Below, one piece after another: positions 53,882 to 62,330 of a DNA stretch of 64,000 nt. Made by a program: the position numbers and the translations under genes. Within the stretch, counting starts at the first letter, position 1. Each line of letters opens with the position of its first letter. Source of the stretch: Elioraea thermophila (ex Habib et al. 2022) (GTDB taxonomy: Bacteria > Pseudomonadota > Alphaproteobacteria > Acetobacterales > Acetobacteraceae); the NCBI RefSeq assembly GCF_003336755.1, contig NZ_KZ851831.1:127776-191775 (forward strand). Reading direction: 5' to 3'. The notes beneath the pieces were generated by a model. That model searched no databases. It had not been told where the DNA came from and worked only from the letters and a program-made list of their open reading frames with translations.

Positions 53882-54670
53882 ATGAAGCGGGCGGGGGAAG
53901 GCGAGGGCGAGCGGGTCGCGAAATGGCTCGCGCATGCGGGTGTCGCCTCGCGCCGCGAGGCGGAGCGGCTGATCGCGGAAGGGCGGGTGGCGGTGAACGG
54001 CCGACGGCTTGCCGACCCCGCCGTGCTGATCGAACCGGGCGACGTCGTGCTGGTGGACGGCGTTCCCGTCGCTCCGCCGGGACGGCCGCGCCTCTTTCGC
54101 TACCACAAGCCGCGCGGCCTCCTCGTCACCGCGCGCGACCCGCAAGGACGGCCGACGATCTTCGACCGTCTGCCGCCCGAACTGCCGCGCGTGGTTTCGG
54201 TCGGGCGGCTCGACATGGACAGCGAGGGGCTTCTCCTGCTTACGACGGACGGGGAGCTCGCCCGCCGGCTCGAACACCCCGAGAACGGCTGGGTGCGACG
54301 CTACCGCGTGCGCGTGCACGGCCACCCGGACGAGCGAAAACTCGCCACCTTGCGCGAAGGCATCGTGATCGACGGCATGCGCTACGGTCCGATCGAGGCC
54401 GGGCTCGACGCGCTCAAGGGCGCGAACGCGTGGCTGACGGTGTCGTTGCGGGAAGGCAAGAACCGCGAGGTGCGGCGCGTGCTCGACCACCTCGGCTACC
54501 CGGTGCTGCGACTCATTCGTGTCGCCTTCGGTCCGTTCCAGCTGGGCGACCTGCCAAGGGGGGCGGTGGCCGAGGTGCCGGCCAAGGTGATGCGCGAGCA
54601 GCTTGGCCCGGACGTGCTTGCCACATCGCGGCGCCGCCGCGCGCCGGCGGGGACGGGGGCTGGCGGGTGA
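53882..54670 (+). CDS. rRNA pseudouridine synthase (RsuA/RluB family)
   Basis: A 262-residue enzyme: an N-terminal S4 RNA-binding domain (VAKWLAHAGVASRREAERLI) followed by the PsiU synthase core with YHKPRGLLVTARDPQGRPT, SVGRLDMDSEGLLLLT (catalytic Asp in RLDMDSEG), and LTVSLREGKNREVRRVLDHL. The family makes pseudouridine in 16S (RsuA) or 23S (RluB/E) rRNA; the target site is not resolved. ATG at 53882. Its stop overlaps the rsmD start (GTGA). Confidence 0.93.
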   Translation: MKRAGEGEGERVAKWLAHAGVASRREAERLIAEGRVAVNGRRLADPAVLIEPGDVVLVDGVPVAPPGRPRLFRYHKPRGLLVTARDPQGRPTIFDRLPPELPRVVSVGRLDMDSEGLLLLTTDGELARRLEHPENGWVRRYRVRVHGHPDERKLATLREGIVIDGMRYGPIEAGLDALKGANAWLTVSLREGKNREVRRVLDHLGYPVLRLIRVAFGPFQLGDLPRGAVAEVPAKVMREQLGPDVLATSRRRRAPAGTGAGG

Positions 54671-55239
54671 GGGTCATCGGCGGGGCGTTGCGCGGCCGTC
54701 GCCTGGTGGCGCCGGAGGGGCTCGCCACGCGCCCGACCTCGGATCGCGCGCGCCAGACCCTGTTCGACGTGCTGCTGCACGCGCCCTGGGGCGGGCGGGC
54801 GCTGCTGGAGGGGGCGCGCGTGCTCGATGCTTTCGCGGGCACGGGCGCGCTCGCCATCGAGGCGCTGTCGCGCGGGGCGGCGGAGGCGGTGCTGTTCGAG
54901 ACGGATGCGCGCGCGATCGCGGCGATCCGGCGCAACCTCGCCGCCTGCGGCCTCGCCGCGCGGGCGCGCGTGCTGCGGGCGGATGCGACGCGGCCGCCGG
55001 CGGCGGATCGCCCGGCGCGGCTTGTCTTCCTCGACCCGCCCTACGGAGCGGGGCTCGTCGAACGCGCGGTGCCGGCACTCGCTTCGGCCGGATGGATTGC
55101 GCCCGGAACGGTGCTGGTGGTCGAGACGGCGGACGAGGAGGCGGTGCTCCTCGAGGGCTTCGCGCCGCTCGACGACCGCCGGGTCGGGCGCGCACGGCTG
55201 CGCGTGTTGCGGGCGACAACAGGCGCGACGGTGGCCTGA
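54667..55239 (+). CDS. rsmD: 16S rRNA (guanine(966)-N(2))-methyltransferase
   Basis: A 190-residue RsmD-type N2-guanine methyltransferase: VRVIGGALRGRRLVAPEG and RPTSDRARQTLFDVL at the start, motif I LDAFAGTGALAIEALSRG, FETDARAIAAI and motif IV LVFLDPPYGAG (DPPY). GTG at 54667 overlaps the previous stop, so it is coupled to the pseudouridine synthase gene. It is convergent with the HNH gene of the next operon, 2 bp apart. Confidence 0.94.
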   Translation: MRVIGGALRGRRLVAPEGLATRPTSDRARQTLFDVLLHAPWGGRALLEGARVLDAFAGTGALAIEALSRGAAEAVLFETDARAIAAIRRNLAACGLAARARVLRADATRPPAADRPARLVFLDPPYGAGLVERAVPALASAGWIAPGTVLVVETADEEAVLLEGFAPLDDRRVGRARLRVLRATTGATVA

Positions 55240-55241
55240 TC

Positions 55242-56105
55242 TTAGGACCCGACGCGGATGCCTTGGCCGCGGCGAAGGGCTTCGATGGCGGCGCGATCCT
55301 GAGGCTCCACCCGGTAGTGGCCGTGCTGCGGCTGACGCGCGTGGCAGAGCTTGCACAGCACGCGAAGATTGGTCGGGTGGTTGTCGCTCTTCACGCCGTT
55401 GACGTGGTGGACGTCGAGCAGGCGCTTCTGCGCCTCGGGCACGCGTACGCCGCAGGCGGCACAACGAAAGGCGGCACGTTTCAGGGCCGCGTCTCGGATT
55501 TGCGGCCAATCGGGCGGATAGTCGTCAGGCCCATCCGTGTCGCGGCGCTTGGGCTGCCTCGAGAAGGTGGGCGAATACCGTTCGAGAAACTTCTCGCGCG
55601 AGAAGCCGCGCCAGATCTCCATCTTCGATTTGCGGGCCCGCCCCGAGGTGTAGCCTTCCCAGTCCAAGGCCTGAAGACAATGGCGACAGACCCGCAGATC
55701 GAGCTCGGCCTCGTGGATCGTCCCCGCCGCACCGTCGCGCAGGAACACGCGCAAAGGCCCGCGGGCGCGATTGGTGACGACATAGCGCTCGAAACGCTTC
55801 TGTCGGCGCATGTTCTCGAGTGTCTGGCAATCGGCAACATGAAAGCGCGTATAGGCTTCGGGGTCCTCGACCGCCTCTGCCACGCTGTCGTGGCGCAGCG
55901 GGACGTCGCGGATGTAGAGAAAGACCGGTTCGCCCTGATACCGAAGGACACCGTCGCGCGAGGGGGGATCGAGCTCCTCGATGCCGATCTCGCGGTCGAT
56001 CGTCCTCCAGGGACGAGCGGCGACATCGAGCGAGAACGGCACAGGCTTCAGCCCGAGCCGGTCGAGCAGCGCATCGAGCTCGCGATAGGTGGGCTTCAGC
56101 CTCAT
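55242..56105 (-). CDS. zorE: HNH endonuclease, ZorE-like effector of a Zorya type II operon
   Basis: A 287-residue protein. The N-terminal ~150 residues contain FHVADCQTLENMRRQKRFER and LRVCRHCLQALDWEGY (CxxC pair). The C-terminus is a zinc-supported HNH site: RCAACG (C215, C218), DVHHVNG (H233-H234), HPTNLRVLCKLCHA (N246, C251, C254, H255). Start ATG at 56105 overlaps the MotB-like stop by 4 bp. In Zorya type II the third gene encodes an HNH nuclease (ZorE), so the operon order gives this call. The nuclease is presumed to cut phage DNA after the membrane complex senses infection. Confidence 0.75.
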   Translation of the reverse strand: MRLKPTYRELDALLDRLGLKPVPFSLDVAARPWRTIDREIGIEELDPPSRDGVLRYQGEPVFLYIRDVPLRHDSVAEAVEDPEAYTRFHVADCQTLENMRRQKRFERYVVTNRARGPLRVFLRDGAAGTIHEAELDLRVCRHCLQALDWEGYTSGRARKSKMEIWRGFSREKFLERYSPTFSRQPKRRDTDGPDDYPPDWPQIRDAALKRAAFRCAACGVRVPEAQKRLLDVHHVNGVKSDNHPTNLRVLCKLCHARQPQHGHYRVEPQDRAAIEALRRGQGIRVGS

Positions 56106-56869
56106 CGCCCCGCCTCCGCCCGCTCCATCTCCTCGAGCACCGTCAGCACGCGCTCGCGCGCGCGGGTGGCGATGCGGAACTCCACACGGCGCGACCGGTC
56201 GCGGTCCTCCGCCCCGTCCGCCCGACGCCACAGCCGCGAGGAGGAGAGCCCATTCGCCGTCACCGTGCGCGTGAGCCACTCGCGCCGGTCGGGCTCGAGC
56301 GCCTGCCTCAGCCAGAAATCCAGCACGCTGCGCGTGCGCTCCTGGGAGAGGGCCATGTTGCGGAAGAAGGCCTCGGTCGCGCTCGTCGCCCCCGCCCATT
56401 CGGAAGAGGTGTGTCCCTCGATGCGCACCTCCTCGATGTGGTCGCGATACCGCCAGAGGATGGCGGTGTAGCGCGGCAGGAAATCGGCCAAGATGCGGCG
56501 GAACTCGGGGGAGAGCTCGGCCGCGCCGGCCGCGAACAGCACGTCCGGGGCGCGGAAGCGGATGGTGAGGATGGGCCGGTCGAGCTCGGCGTTCCACCGA
56601 CGCCAGTCGTGGCGGAACTCCTCCTCCAGCGCATCGAGCAGGGCATCCTCGGCCTCGCGGAAGGCGACCACGATCTGCCGCACGCGCGCCTGTTCCGTCT
56701 CGACCCGTTTCGCGGTGGCTTCGGCCTCCTCGCGTGCTTCGAGAAGCGGGTTGAGGAAGACGACGGCGATGAACAGGAACAGCACCATCAGCCCGGACAT
56801 CAGGTCGGCGATGGTGAGCCCGCTCTCGTCCTCCTCCCGCCTCTTGCGCGAGGTGGGCGACGCGCTCAT
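56102..56869 (-). CDS. zorB: MotB/OmpA-like membrane protein, ZorB-like
   Basis: A 255-residue protein with a single N-terminal membrane helix (IADLMSGLMVLFLFIAVVFL, about residues 20-39), whose Asp is the likely proton-carrying residue as in MotB. After a coiled-coil linker it has an OmpA-like peptidoglycan-binding domain (VLFAAGAAELSPEFRRIL, VRIEGHTSSEWAG, LSQERTRSVLDFWL, RRVEFRI). It overlaps the genes on either side by 4 bp. In Zorya, ZorB dimers form the central stator of a ZorA5B2 channel anchored to the cell wall. Confidence 0.83.
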   Translation of the reverse strand: MSASPTSRKRREEDESGLTIADLMSGLMVLFLFIAVVFLNPLLEAREEAEATAKRVETEQARVRQIVVAFREAEDALLDALEEEFRHDWRRWNAELDRPILTIRFRAPDVLFAAGAAELSPEFRRILADFLPRYTAILWRYRDHIEEVRIEGHTSSEWAGATSATEAFFRNMALSQERTRSVLDFWLRQALEPDRREWLTRTVTANGLSSSRLWRRADGAEDRDRSRRVEFRIATRARERVLTVLEEMERAEAGR

Positions 56870-58305
56870 CGCACGGCCGCCCCGGCGCGGCCCTGCGCGG
56901 CCTGGGCAGCCCGGCGCAGTTCATCAATCGCCTGCGAGAAGTCCTGGGCGAAGGCGTTGGTGACCGCGGCGAGGCGTCCGCCGAGCGCCTCGAGCGCGCG
57001 GGTGAGCTCCTGTTGGAGGGCTTTGTCGAGTTCCTGGAACGTCTTGTTGATGGCGTCGTTCACGCCGCGCTGCGTGGCTTGGAGTTCCGCGTTGATCCGC
57101 TCGAGCTGGGCGCGCGCGGCGGTCTCGATCTGGTTCGTCGCGCGGCCCAGAAGCTCCCGGCTCTGCGTCTCGAAGGTTTCGAGCAGGCTCTGCTGCCGCT
57201 CGGCAAGGCTGCGCGTCGCCTCCTCGATCCTTCGCCCGGCGTTTACCACCGCGTCGTCCATGCGCTGGGCGGTGGCGTCGACGAGCTCCGCCGCCTTGCC
57301 GGTCCGTTCGACGATCGTGCGCAGGCTCGCCTCGATCTGCGGCAACGCCTCCCCGGCCCGCCGGCCTGTCTCGGCGAAGCCGTCGAGGCCGGCGGCGATC
57401 TCGCGCCGGAGCGCCTCGAGCGCGCCGAGGCTCTGCTCCACCCGCTCGGCCGCCGCAACGAGGGCCTTCGCCTCCTCCGCGGTGCGCGCAAGCGATTCGG
57501 CGGAAGCGCGGGCGGCGTCCGCCGCGGCGCGGTAGTGGGCAACGAGCTCCTCGAGCTGGACACGGTAACGGTCCTGCCATTCCAGCAGCTTGCCCACCGC
57601 CTCGTTCAGGCGGGCGAAGTTCTGGCCGAACTGCTCGCTGATCTTGCTGTTGAAGTCCTTGATCGCCTCCTCGAGAGCGGCGATGAGCGCCTTGGTGGCG
57701 CTTTCGGCGAGGCTTTTCGCGATGCCGTCGAGGGCGGCGAGGGTGCGCGCCGCCTGCTCGCGGCTCTCGTCGCGCAGGGCGCGGAGCTGATTGACGAGGC
57801 TCGTATCGGCCTCGCCGACGATCGCACCGCGCAACGACCGCGTCTCGGCGACGAGCTCATTCCGAAACCGATCCTGTCCTTCGGCGAGACTGCGGCCGAC
57901 CCGTTCGATTGCCGCGACGACGTCAGCGAGATCCGCAGCTTCGGCGGCGACCTCCCGGCGCGGGATGACAATGGCCGACAGTCGCACGAAGAGCGCAGCG
58001 CCGAGCCCAAGCACGGAGGTGAGGAAGGCGGTCTTCATGCCCTCGAGCAGCATCGGCACGCCGCGCTGGATGGAGGCGGCCGAGGAGACGTCGAAGGCGA
58101 TCAGCGCGACGAAGATTCCCGCGAAGGTACCAAGCAGGCCAAGGCCGGTGAGGAACGCCGGCGCCTGGTCGGCGAACCGACGCAAGGCGCCGCGTCCGGC
58201 AAGGCCGATCAGGGCGAGGAGGAAGGCGCCGCCGATGGCGGCGAGGAAGGATTGGTTGATCGGGGTCTGCGCCGCCGCGGCGATGGCGGGGATGAGGTCC
58301 GACAC
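56866..58305 (-). CDS. zorA: MotA-like membrane protein with long coiled-coil tail, ZorA-like
   Basis: About 479 residues. Three membrane helices lie in the first ~130 (FLAAIGGAFLLALIGLAG, FLTGLGLLGTFAGIFVALIA, AFLTSVLGLGAALFVRLSAI), in MotA/ExbB style. A ~350-residue Ala/Glu/Arg-rich coiled coil follows (LAESATKALIAALEEAIKDF, ELLGRATNQIETAARAQLER). This membrane unit plus long cytoplasmic tail is the ZorA pattern; the tail is thought to transmit the phage-sensing signal. The start is uncertain: GTG at 58305 (weak GAGGG) is chosen over ATG at 58404 because the extra residues look non-coding. Confidence 0.8.
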   Translation of the reverse strand: MSDLIPAIAAAAQTPINQSFLAAIGGAFLLALIGLAGRGALRRFADQAPAFLTGLGLLGTFAGIFVALIAFDVSSAASIQRGVPMLLEGMKTAFLTSVLGLGAALFVRLSAIVIPRREVAAEAADLADVVAAIERVGRSLAEGQDRFRNELVAETRSLRGAIVGEADTSLVNQLRALRDESREQAARTLAALDGIAKSLAESATKALIAALEEAIKDFNSKISEQFGQNFARLNEAVGKLLEWQDRYRVQLEELVAHYRAAADAARASAESLARTAEEAKALVAAAERVEQSLGALEALRREIAAGLDGFAETGRRAGEALPQIEASLRTIVERTGKAAELVDATAQRMDDAVVNAGRRIEEATRSLAERQQSLLETFETQSRELLGRATNQIETAARAQLERINAELQATQRGVNDAINKTFQELDKALQQELTRALEALGGRLAAVTNAFAQDFSQAIDELRRAAQAAQGRAGAAVR

Positions 58306-58542
58306 GGTGCGCTCTGCCCTCGAGCGGATGCGGGACGCTTCAGGGGCCACAAAAGAGAATGGACGAGCTGTCTCTCGATGCTTGTCATTTGTCACCGTGA
58401 TCATCAAGAGAAATTGTGCCTTGATACGACCGATACTGATCGTTCCTCGCGTCTTGCGTCAATTTCTGGCGTGTTCCCCCGTTTCGGTCATCGGTACGGC
58501 AGATCAACCCCTCGTTCACCAGTCGCGCGCTACGCGGGCGCC
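58306..58542. promoter_or_regulatory. Divergent promoter region of the Zorya-like operon
   Basis: About 240 bp between the zorA-like (minus) and hypothetical (plus) starts. It is AT-richer than its surroundings between ~58340 and 58480. On the minus strand a TTGACG -35-like box lies at 58462-58457 (CGTCAA on plus) with only a weak CAGTAT -10 candidate 18 bp further; I cannot name a strong box for the plus-strand gene. Confidence 0.35.
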
Positions 58543-59004
58543 ATGGATGAGAGCACGAGCTTCGACGTGATGCTCTGGGTGCCTGTCCGTCGCCGCAACG
58601 GGCGGGTGGGTCGGTGGTTCCTGGTCGGCATGCACCGCGACGAGACCGAGGGGCTCCGCCAGTTCCTCGCCGTTGCCGACGAGTTCCGGAGCCGCCGGGC
58701 CGTCATCCTCCTGGTCCGTTCCGTCCTCGACCGCACGACCGGGCGGTTCCGCGACCGCATCTTGCGCAGCACCGGTCCCGCGCCGTTGATCGACCGGCGG
58801 GAGATGGAGCAGCTGGATCCGTCCGCCCGCAGAAGTCTCGCCGCTCGCATGGCGCGGCGGGACACCGAGTCGGCGGACGAGCCGCTCCTTCGCCTGCCCG
58901 GCGCGATCAGCCGGCCGTCCCGGCCGTCCTATCGCCTCTATGGCTACCTTGTGGCAGCGCTCGGCCTCGCCGCCGCCGTCGCCCTGGCCACCCTGCCGCG
59001 CTGA
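58543..59004 (+). CDS. Hypothetical protein with C-terminal membrane anchor beside the Zorya-like operon
   Basis: A 153-residue protein. The first ~110 residues are soluble (SFDVMLWVPVRRRNGRVGRW, then RRAVILLVRSVLDRTTGRFR), and residues ~128-150 form one hydrophobic helix (LYGYLVAALGLAAAVALATL) followed by PR, so it is probably tail-anchored with the bulk in the cytosol. No family recognised. ATG at 58543. It is divergent from zorA with a shared ~240-bp promoter region, which is why a link with the operon is considered; this is inference. Confidence 0.6.
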   Translation: MDESTSFDVMLWVPVRRRNGRVGRWFLVGMHRDETEGLRQFLAVADEFRSRRAVILLVRSVLDRTTGRFRDRILRSTGPAPLIDRREMEQLDPSARRSLAARMARRDTESADEPLLRLPGAISRPSRPSYRLYGYLVAALGLAAAVALATLPR

Positions 59005-59029
59005 CCGACCTCGAAGCCAGCCGGGTACG

Positions 59030-59476
59030 TCAGGGGCGCGCCTCCTCCGGGATCGCGTAAGTGATGGTCAGGTGCGCGACCTGAACCTCCTCAGGCAGGC
59101 GCAGCACGTCGGCGAGCATCGTCGCGAGCCGGCGGCCCGCGCGCAGCACCCGGCAGTCGCAGGCGAGATCACTGAGGCCTGCTGGGCGGAGAAAGGAGAC
59201 GTTGAGATTCGCGGTGACGGCGAGGGGAACCGACCCGATCACGGACAAGAGCGCCACCCAGGCCGAAACGTCGCCCAAGGCCATGATGGCCGGGCCCGAC
59301 ACCGAGGGGCCGGGACGCACCGTCGCGGGGTCAAACGGCATCACCACCCGGCAGCGCCCGCGCGCGTAATCCGCCAACACGAGCCGACCGTCGCCGAACC
59401 CCGCGCCGGGAAACTCGCGGGCGAGGAAGGCAAGCATCGCCTCACGGTCGAGGGCCGGTTCCCCTGCCCCGGTCAT
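59030..59476 (-). CDS. PaaI-family hotdog thioesterase
   Basis: A 148-residue hotdog-fold protein: GRCRVVMPFDPATVRPGPSV, then GPAIMALGDVSAWVALLSVI (the helix with the likely active-site Asp) and LAVTANLNVSFLRPAG, typical of PaaI/YiiD acyl-CoA thioesterases. ATG at 59476 overlaps the stop of the aminotransferase gene (TGATG). The acyl-CoA substrate is unknown; coupling to a class III aminotransferase suggests a shared catabolic or biosynthetic step. Confidence 0.87.
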   Translation of the reverse strand: MTGAGEPALDREAMLAFLAREFPGAGFGDGRLVLADYARGRCRVVMPFDPATVRPGPSVSGPAIMALGDVSAWVALLSVIGSVPLAVTANLNVSFLRPAGLSDLACDCRVLRAGRRLATMLADVLRLPEEVQVAHLTITYAIPEEARP

Positions 59477-60858
59477 CACGCCGCCTCGGCCAGCGCCGCC
59501 TCCACCGCCTCGCCGAGCCGCGTCACGATCAGGTCGAGCTCGTCCTCGGTCACCGTGAACGGGGGCGCGAGCGTGACGTGATCGCCAAGACGGCCGTCGA
59601 TGGTGCCTCCCATCGGGTAGACGAGGAGCCCGCGCGCGAAGGCGGCGCGCTTGATTCGCGCGTGCAGGGCAAGCGACGGGTCGAAGGGCGCCTTGCGCGC
59701 GCGGTCGGCCACCAGCTCGAGCGACCAGAACAGGCCCCGCCCCCGGATGTCGCCGACATGGGGGTGGTTGCCGAATCGTTCCACGAGACGCGCCTCGAGC
59801 GCGCGACCCATCGCGGCCGAGCGTGCGACCAGCCCCTCGTCGCGGATGACCCGTTGCACGGCGAGGGCCGCCGCGCAGGCGACCGGGTGCGCGACATAGG
59901 TCTGGCCGTGCGCGAAGGCGCCCGAGCCGGCCGCGATCGCCTCCACGATGCGGCGATGCACGAGCATCGCGCCGACCGGCTGAACCCCTGCCCCCAACCC
60001 CTTCGCCACCACCAGGATGTCGGGTGCGACACCCTCCTCCAGGCAGGCGTGCAGGACGCCGCAGCGACCGAGGCCGCACATCACCTCGTCGAGGATGAGC
60101 AGCACGCCGTGGCGGTCGCAGATTTCGCGGATGCGCCGGAAATACCCGGGCACGGGCGGCACCGACCCGGCGGTCGCACCCACCACCGTCTCGGCCAGGA
60201 AGGCGGCCACCGTGCCGGGCGGATGGCGCAGGATCTCCGCCTCCAGGCTCGCCGCCGCCCGCGCCCCGTACTCCTCCTCCGTCTCATCATCGCGGCGGAA
60301 GCGATAGGCGAAGCAAGCCTCGACCAGGCTCGCGGGGATCAGGATCGGGTCGTAGAGGGCGCGGCGGGCGAGGTTGCCGCCGACGGCCAGCGCGCCGAGG
60401 GTGGCGCCGTGGTAGCTCTGCCGCCGGGCGATGAAGCGCGCTCGCGCCGGCTCGCCGATCTCGACGAAGTATTGGCGGGCGATCTTCAGCGCCGCCTCGA
60501 TCGCCTCCGACCCGCCCGAGACGATGTAGGCGTGCGACAGCCCCTCCGGCGCGCCGTCGAGGAGCACGTCCGCCAGCTCCTCCGCCGCCGCGCAGGAGAA
60601 GAACGATGTGTGGACGTAATCGAGACGGGCGAGCTGGTCGCGCACCGCCGCGAGCACCGCCGGATGGCCGTGGCCGAGGCAGGAGACGGCCGCCCCCCCG
60701 CAGGCATCGGCATAGCGCCGGCCGTCGCGATCGATCAGCCACAGCCCCTCGCCGCGGACCGCGATCGGCGGATCGGCACGGAAGGAGCGATGGATGAGAC
60801 GCGACCGTCGCCGCCCTGTCATCGCCGCTTCGTTTACGCCGCTCGCCGAATGAGGCAT
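59476..60858 (-). CDS. Class III (PLP-dependent) aminotransferase
   Basis: About 460 residues, fold-type I class III: DACGGAAVSCLGHGHPAVLA, SGGSEAIEAALKIARQYF, FIARRQSYHGATLGALA, LILDEVMCGLGRCG (PLP-ring Asp), ILVVAKGLGAGVQPVGA (Schiff-base Lys) and GRGLFWSLELV. It resembles beta-alanine/omega-amino acid or diamine aminotransferases; the amino donor is not resolved. Start is uncertain: ATG at 60858 (GGAG 11 bp upstream) or ATG at 60822. It is coupled to the thioesterase gene downstream and divergent from the EAL gene. Confidence 0.92.
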   Translation of the reverse strand: MPHSASGVNEAAMTGRRRSRLIHRSFRADPPIAVRGEGLWLIDRDGRRYADACGGAAVSCLGHGHPAVLAAVRDQLARLDYVHTSFFSCAAAEELADVLLDGAPEGLSHAYIVSGGSEAIEAALKIARQYFVEIGEPARARFIARRQSYHGATLGALAVGGNLARRALYDPILIPASLVEACFAYRFRRDDETEEEYGARAAASLEAEILRHPPGTVAAFLAETVVGATAGSVPPVPGYFRRIREICDRHGVLLILDEVMCGLGRCGVLHACLEEGVAPDILVVAKGLGAGVQPVGAMLVHRRIVEAIAAGSGAFAHGQTYVAHPVACAAALAVQRVIRDEGLVARSAAMGRALEARLVERFGNHPHVGDIRGRGLFWSLELVADRARKAPFDPSLALHARIKRAAFARGLLVYPMGGTIDGRLGDHVTLAPPFTVTEDELDLIVTRLGEAVEAALAEAA

Positions 60859-60951
60859 CGTTTCCGCCACTCCGTCTCGCGTGGTTTGAAACAGGGGCTC
60901 CGCTCGGCGGAGGCGAGGCGGACGCTAACAGAGCGGGGGAGGCCGGTGAAC

Positions 60952-62190
60952 ATGGCGGGCGGGCGTGCAGCGGCCGACCCGGCAACGGGGCAGAGCTCGG
61001 CCGCGATCCCGTGGACTGGCGCGGCAAGGCTGCCGCCCCTCGTCGTGGCGCGCGGCGAGCTCGCCGGGCATCTCGCGGGCCTCGCTGCGGAGAGCGGAGG
61101 CAGCGGCGAGGTGCTGCTGGTGCCAAAGGCGGATCTCGCCGTCACGCGCCTGGCGCGCGCCGCAGGTGCGCCGCCCTTCGTGCTCGCCCAGGCCGGAGCG
61201 CTGCGCTTCGGCCTCGGCCGCTTCCTCCGCCTCCTTGCCGAACCCGATCTCGTCGCGCCCGTCGTGTTCATCGGGCCGCCGCACCGCGCGCCGCGCCTCG
61301 CCGCCGCCGCGCGCGGTCTCGGCCTCGCGGCGGTCGCCGTGCGGGAGCTTTCGGGTCCGCGCGACCTCGCCGCCCTGCTCGCCGACCTCGGGCGACGACC
61401 TCGCGCCGAGGCGCCCGCGCTTGGGCCGGACGATCTGGCCCGGGCGATCGCCGGCGGGGCGATCGTCAACCGCTATCAGCCGCAGGTGCGCCTCGACGAC
61501 GGCACGCCGGTCGCGCTCGAGACCCTGGCGCGGTGGGAGCACCCGCTGCACGGCCTCCTCGGTGCCGCCGAGTTCGTGCCCTTGGCGGAACGCACAGGCC
61601 TTTCCCGGGCGCTCGCCGATCGCGTCGTCCGCCAGGCGGTGGCTGATCTCGCCGCCCTGCAGGCGGCCGGACTGCGCTACTCGGTCGCCCTGAACCTGCC
61701 GCTCGACGTGCTGCTCGACCCGGGGCTGGCGGATCGTTTGGCGACCGAACTGGAGGCGGGCGGCGTGCCGGCCGCGGCGTTGACGATCGAGTTGACGGAA
61801 AGCCAGATCGCGCGCGATCTCGGGGCGGTGCGCGAGGCCGCGCTGAGGCTGCGCGCCCGACAGTTCGGCGTCTCCATCGACGACTTCACGCCCTCGGAGG
61901 CGCAGGCCGGGCTCGTCGACCTGCCGTTCACCGAAATGAAGCTCGACCGCTCGCTCGTGCTTGCCGCGCTCACCGACCGCGGCCACCGCGCCGCGCTGTC
62001 CGACCTCGTGCGGCGCGCGCACGGGCTCGGGCTCGCCGTGGTGGCGGAGGGCGTGGAGACGCCGCAGGCCTGGGCGGTGGCGCAGGAGATCGGCGCCGAT
62101 CTCGCCCAGGGCTGGATGGTGGGCAGGCCCCTGCCGGCCGGCGCCGTCGCCGCCTGGACGGCGGCCTGGGGCGCCGGCGTCGCGGCGTGA
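60952..62190 (+). CDS. Degenerate EAL-domain protein
   Basis: A 412-residue protein. The N-terminal ~150 residues are an unrecognised alpha/beta region; the C-terminal ~250 form an EAL c-di-GMP phosphodiesterase fold. Metal ligands look mostly present: E190 (but in ETL instead of EAL), N248, E280, D310-D311, K330, E366 and Q386. Loop 6, normally DFGTGYSS, reads DFTPSEAQ. No GGDEF, PAS or GAF domain is seen. It may be inactive or act as a c-di-GMP receptor rather than an esterase. ATG at 60952 follows GGGGAGG. It is divergent from the aminotransferase gene. Confidence 0.83.
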   Translation: MAGGRAAADPATGQSSAAIPWTGAARLPPLVVARGELAGHLAGLAAESGGSGEVLLVPKADLAVTRLARAAGAPPFVLAQAGALRFGLGRFLRLLAEPDLVAPVVFIGPPHRAPRLAAAARGLGLAAVAVRELSGPRDLAALLADLGRRPRAEAPALGPDDLARAIAGGAIVNRYQPQVRLDDGTPVALETLARWEHPLHGLLGAAEFVPLAERTGLSRALADRVVRQAVADLAALQAAGLRYSVALNLPLDVLLDPGLADRLATELEAGGVPAAALTIELTESQIARDLGAVREAALRLRARQFGVSIDDFTPSEAQAGLVDLPFTEMKLDRSLVLAALTDRGHRAALSDLVRRAHGLGLAVVAEGVETPQAWAVAQEIGADLAQGWMVGRPLPAGAVAAWTAAWGAGVAA

Positions 62191-62330
62191 TCGCAGGGCC
62201 GCACCCGCCTTCAGGCTTGCTTTTCGCCGGCCGACCGAGCAGGGTTTTGCGGTGCAGCGCGTCCCTTGATGTCGTGGGGGATGTGCCCGTGCGACCAATC
62301 GCCGCGAAGCGCGCGGACCGCGCGATCAGC

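Noticed and set aside
58306-58404. An upstream start for zorA at ATG 58404
   Set aside because: No ribosome binding site and AT-richer, non-coding-looking sequence; GTG 58305 fits the start of the helical region better. Not fully excluded.
57013-59004. A 663-codon plus-strand frame through zorA into the hypothetical gene
   Set aside because: Only its last 153 codons look like a protein; the rest is antisense to the coiled-coil ZorA gene.
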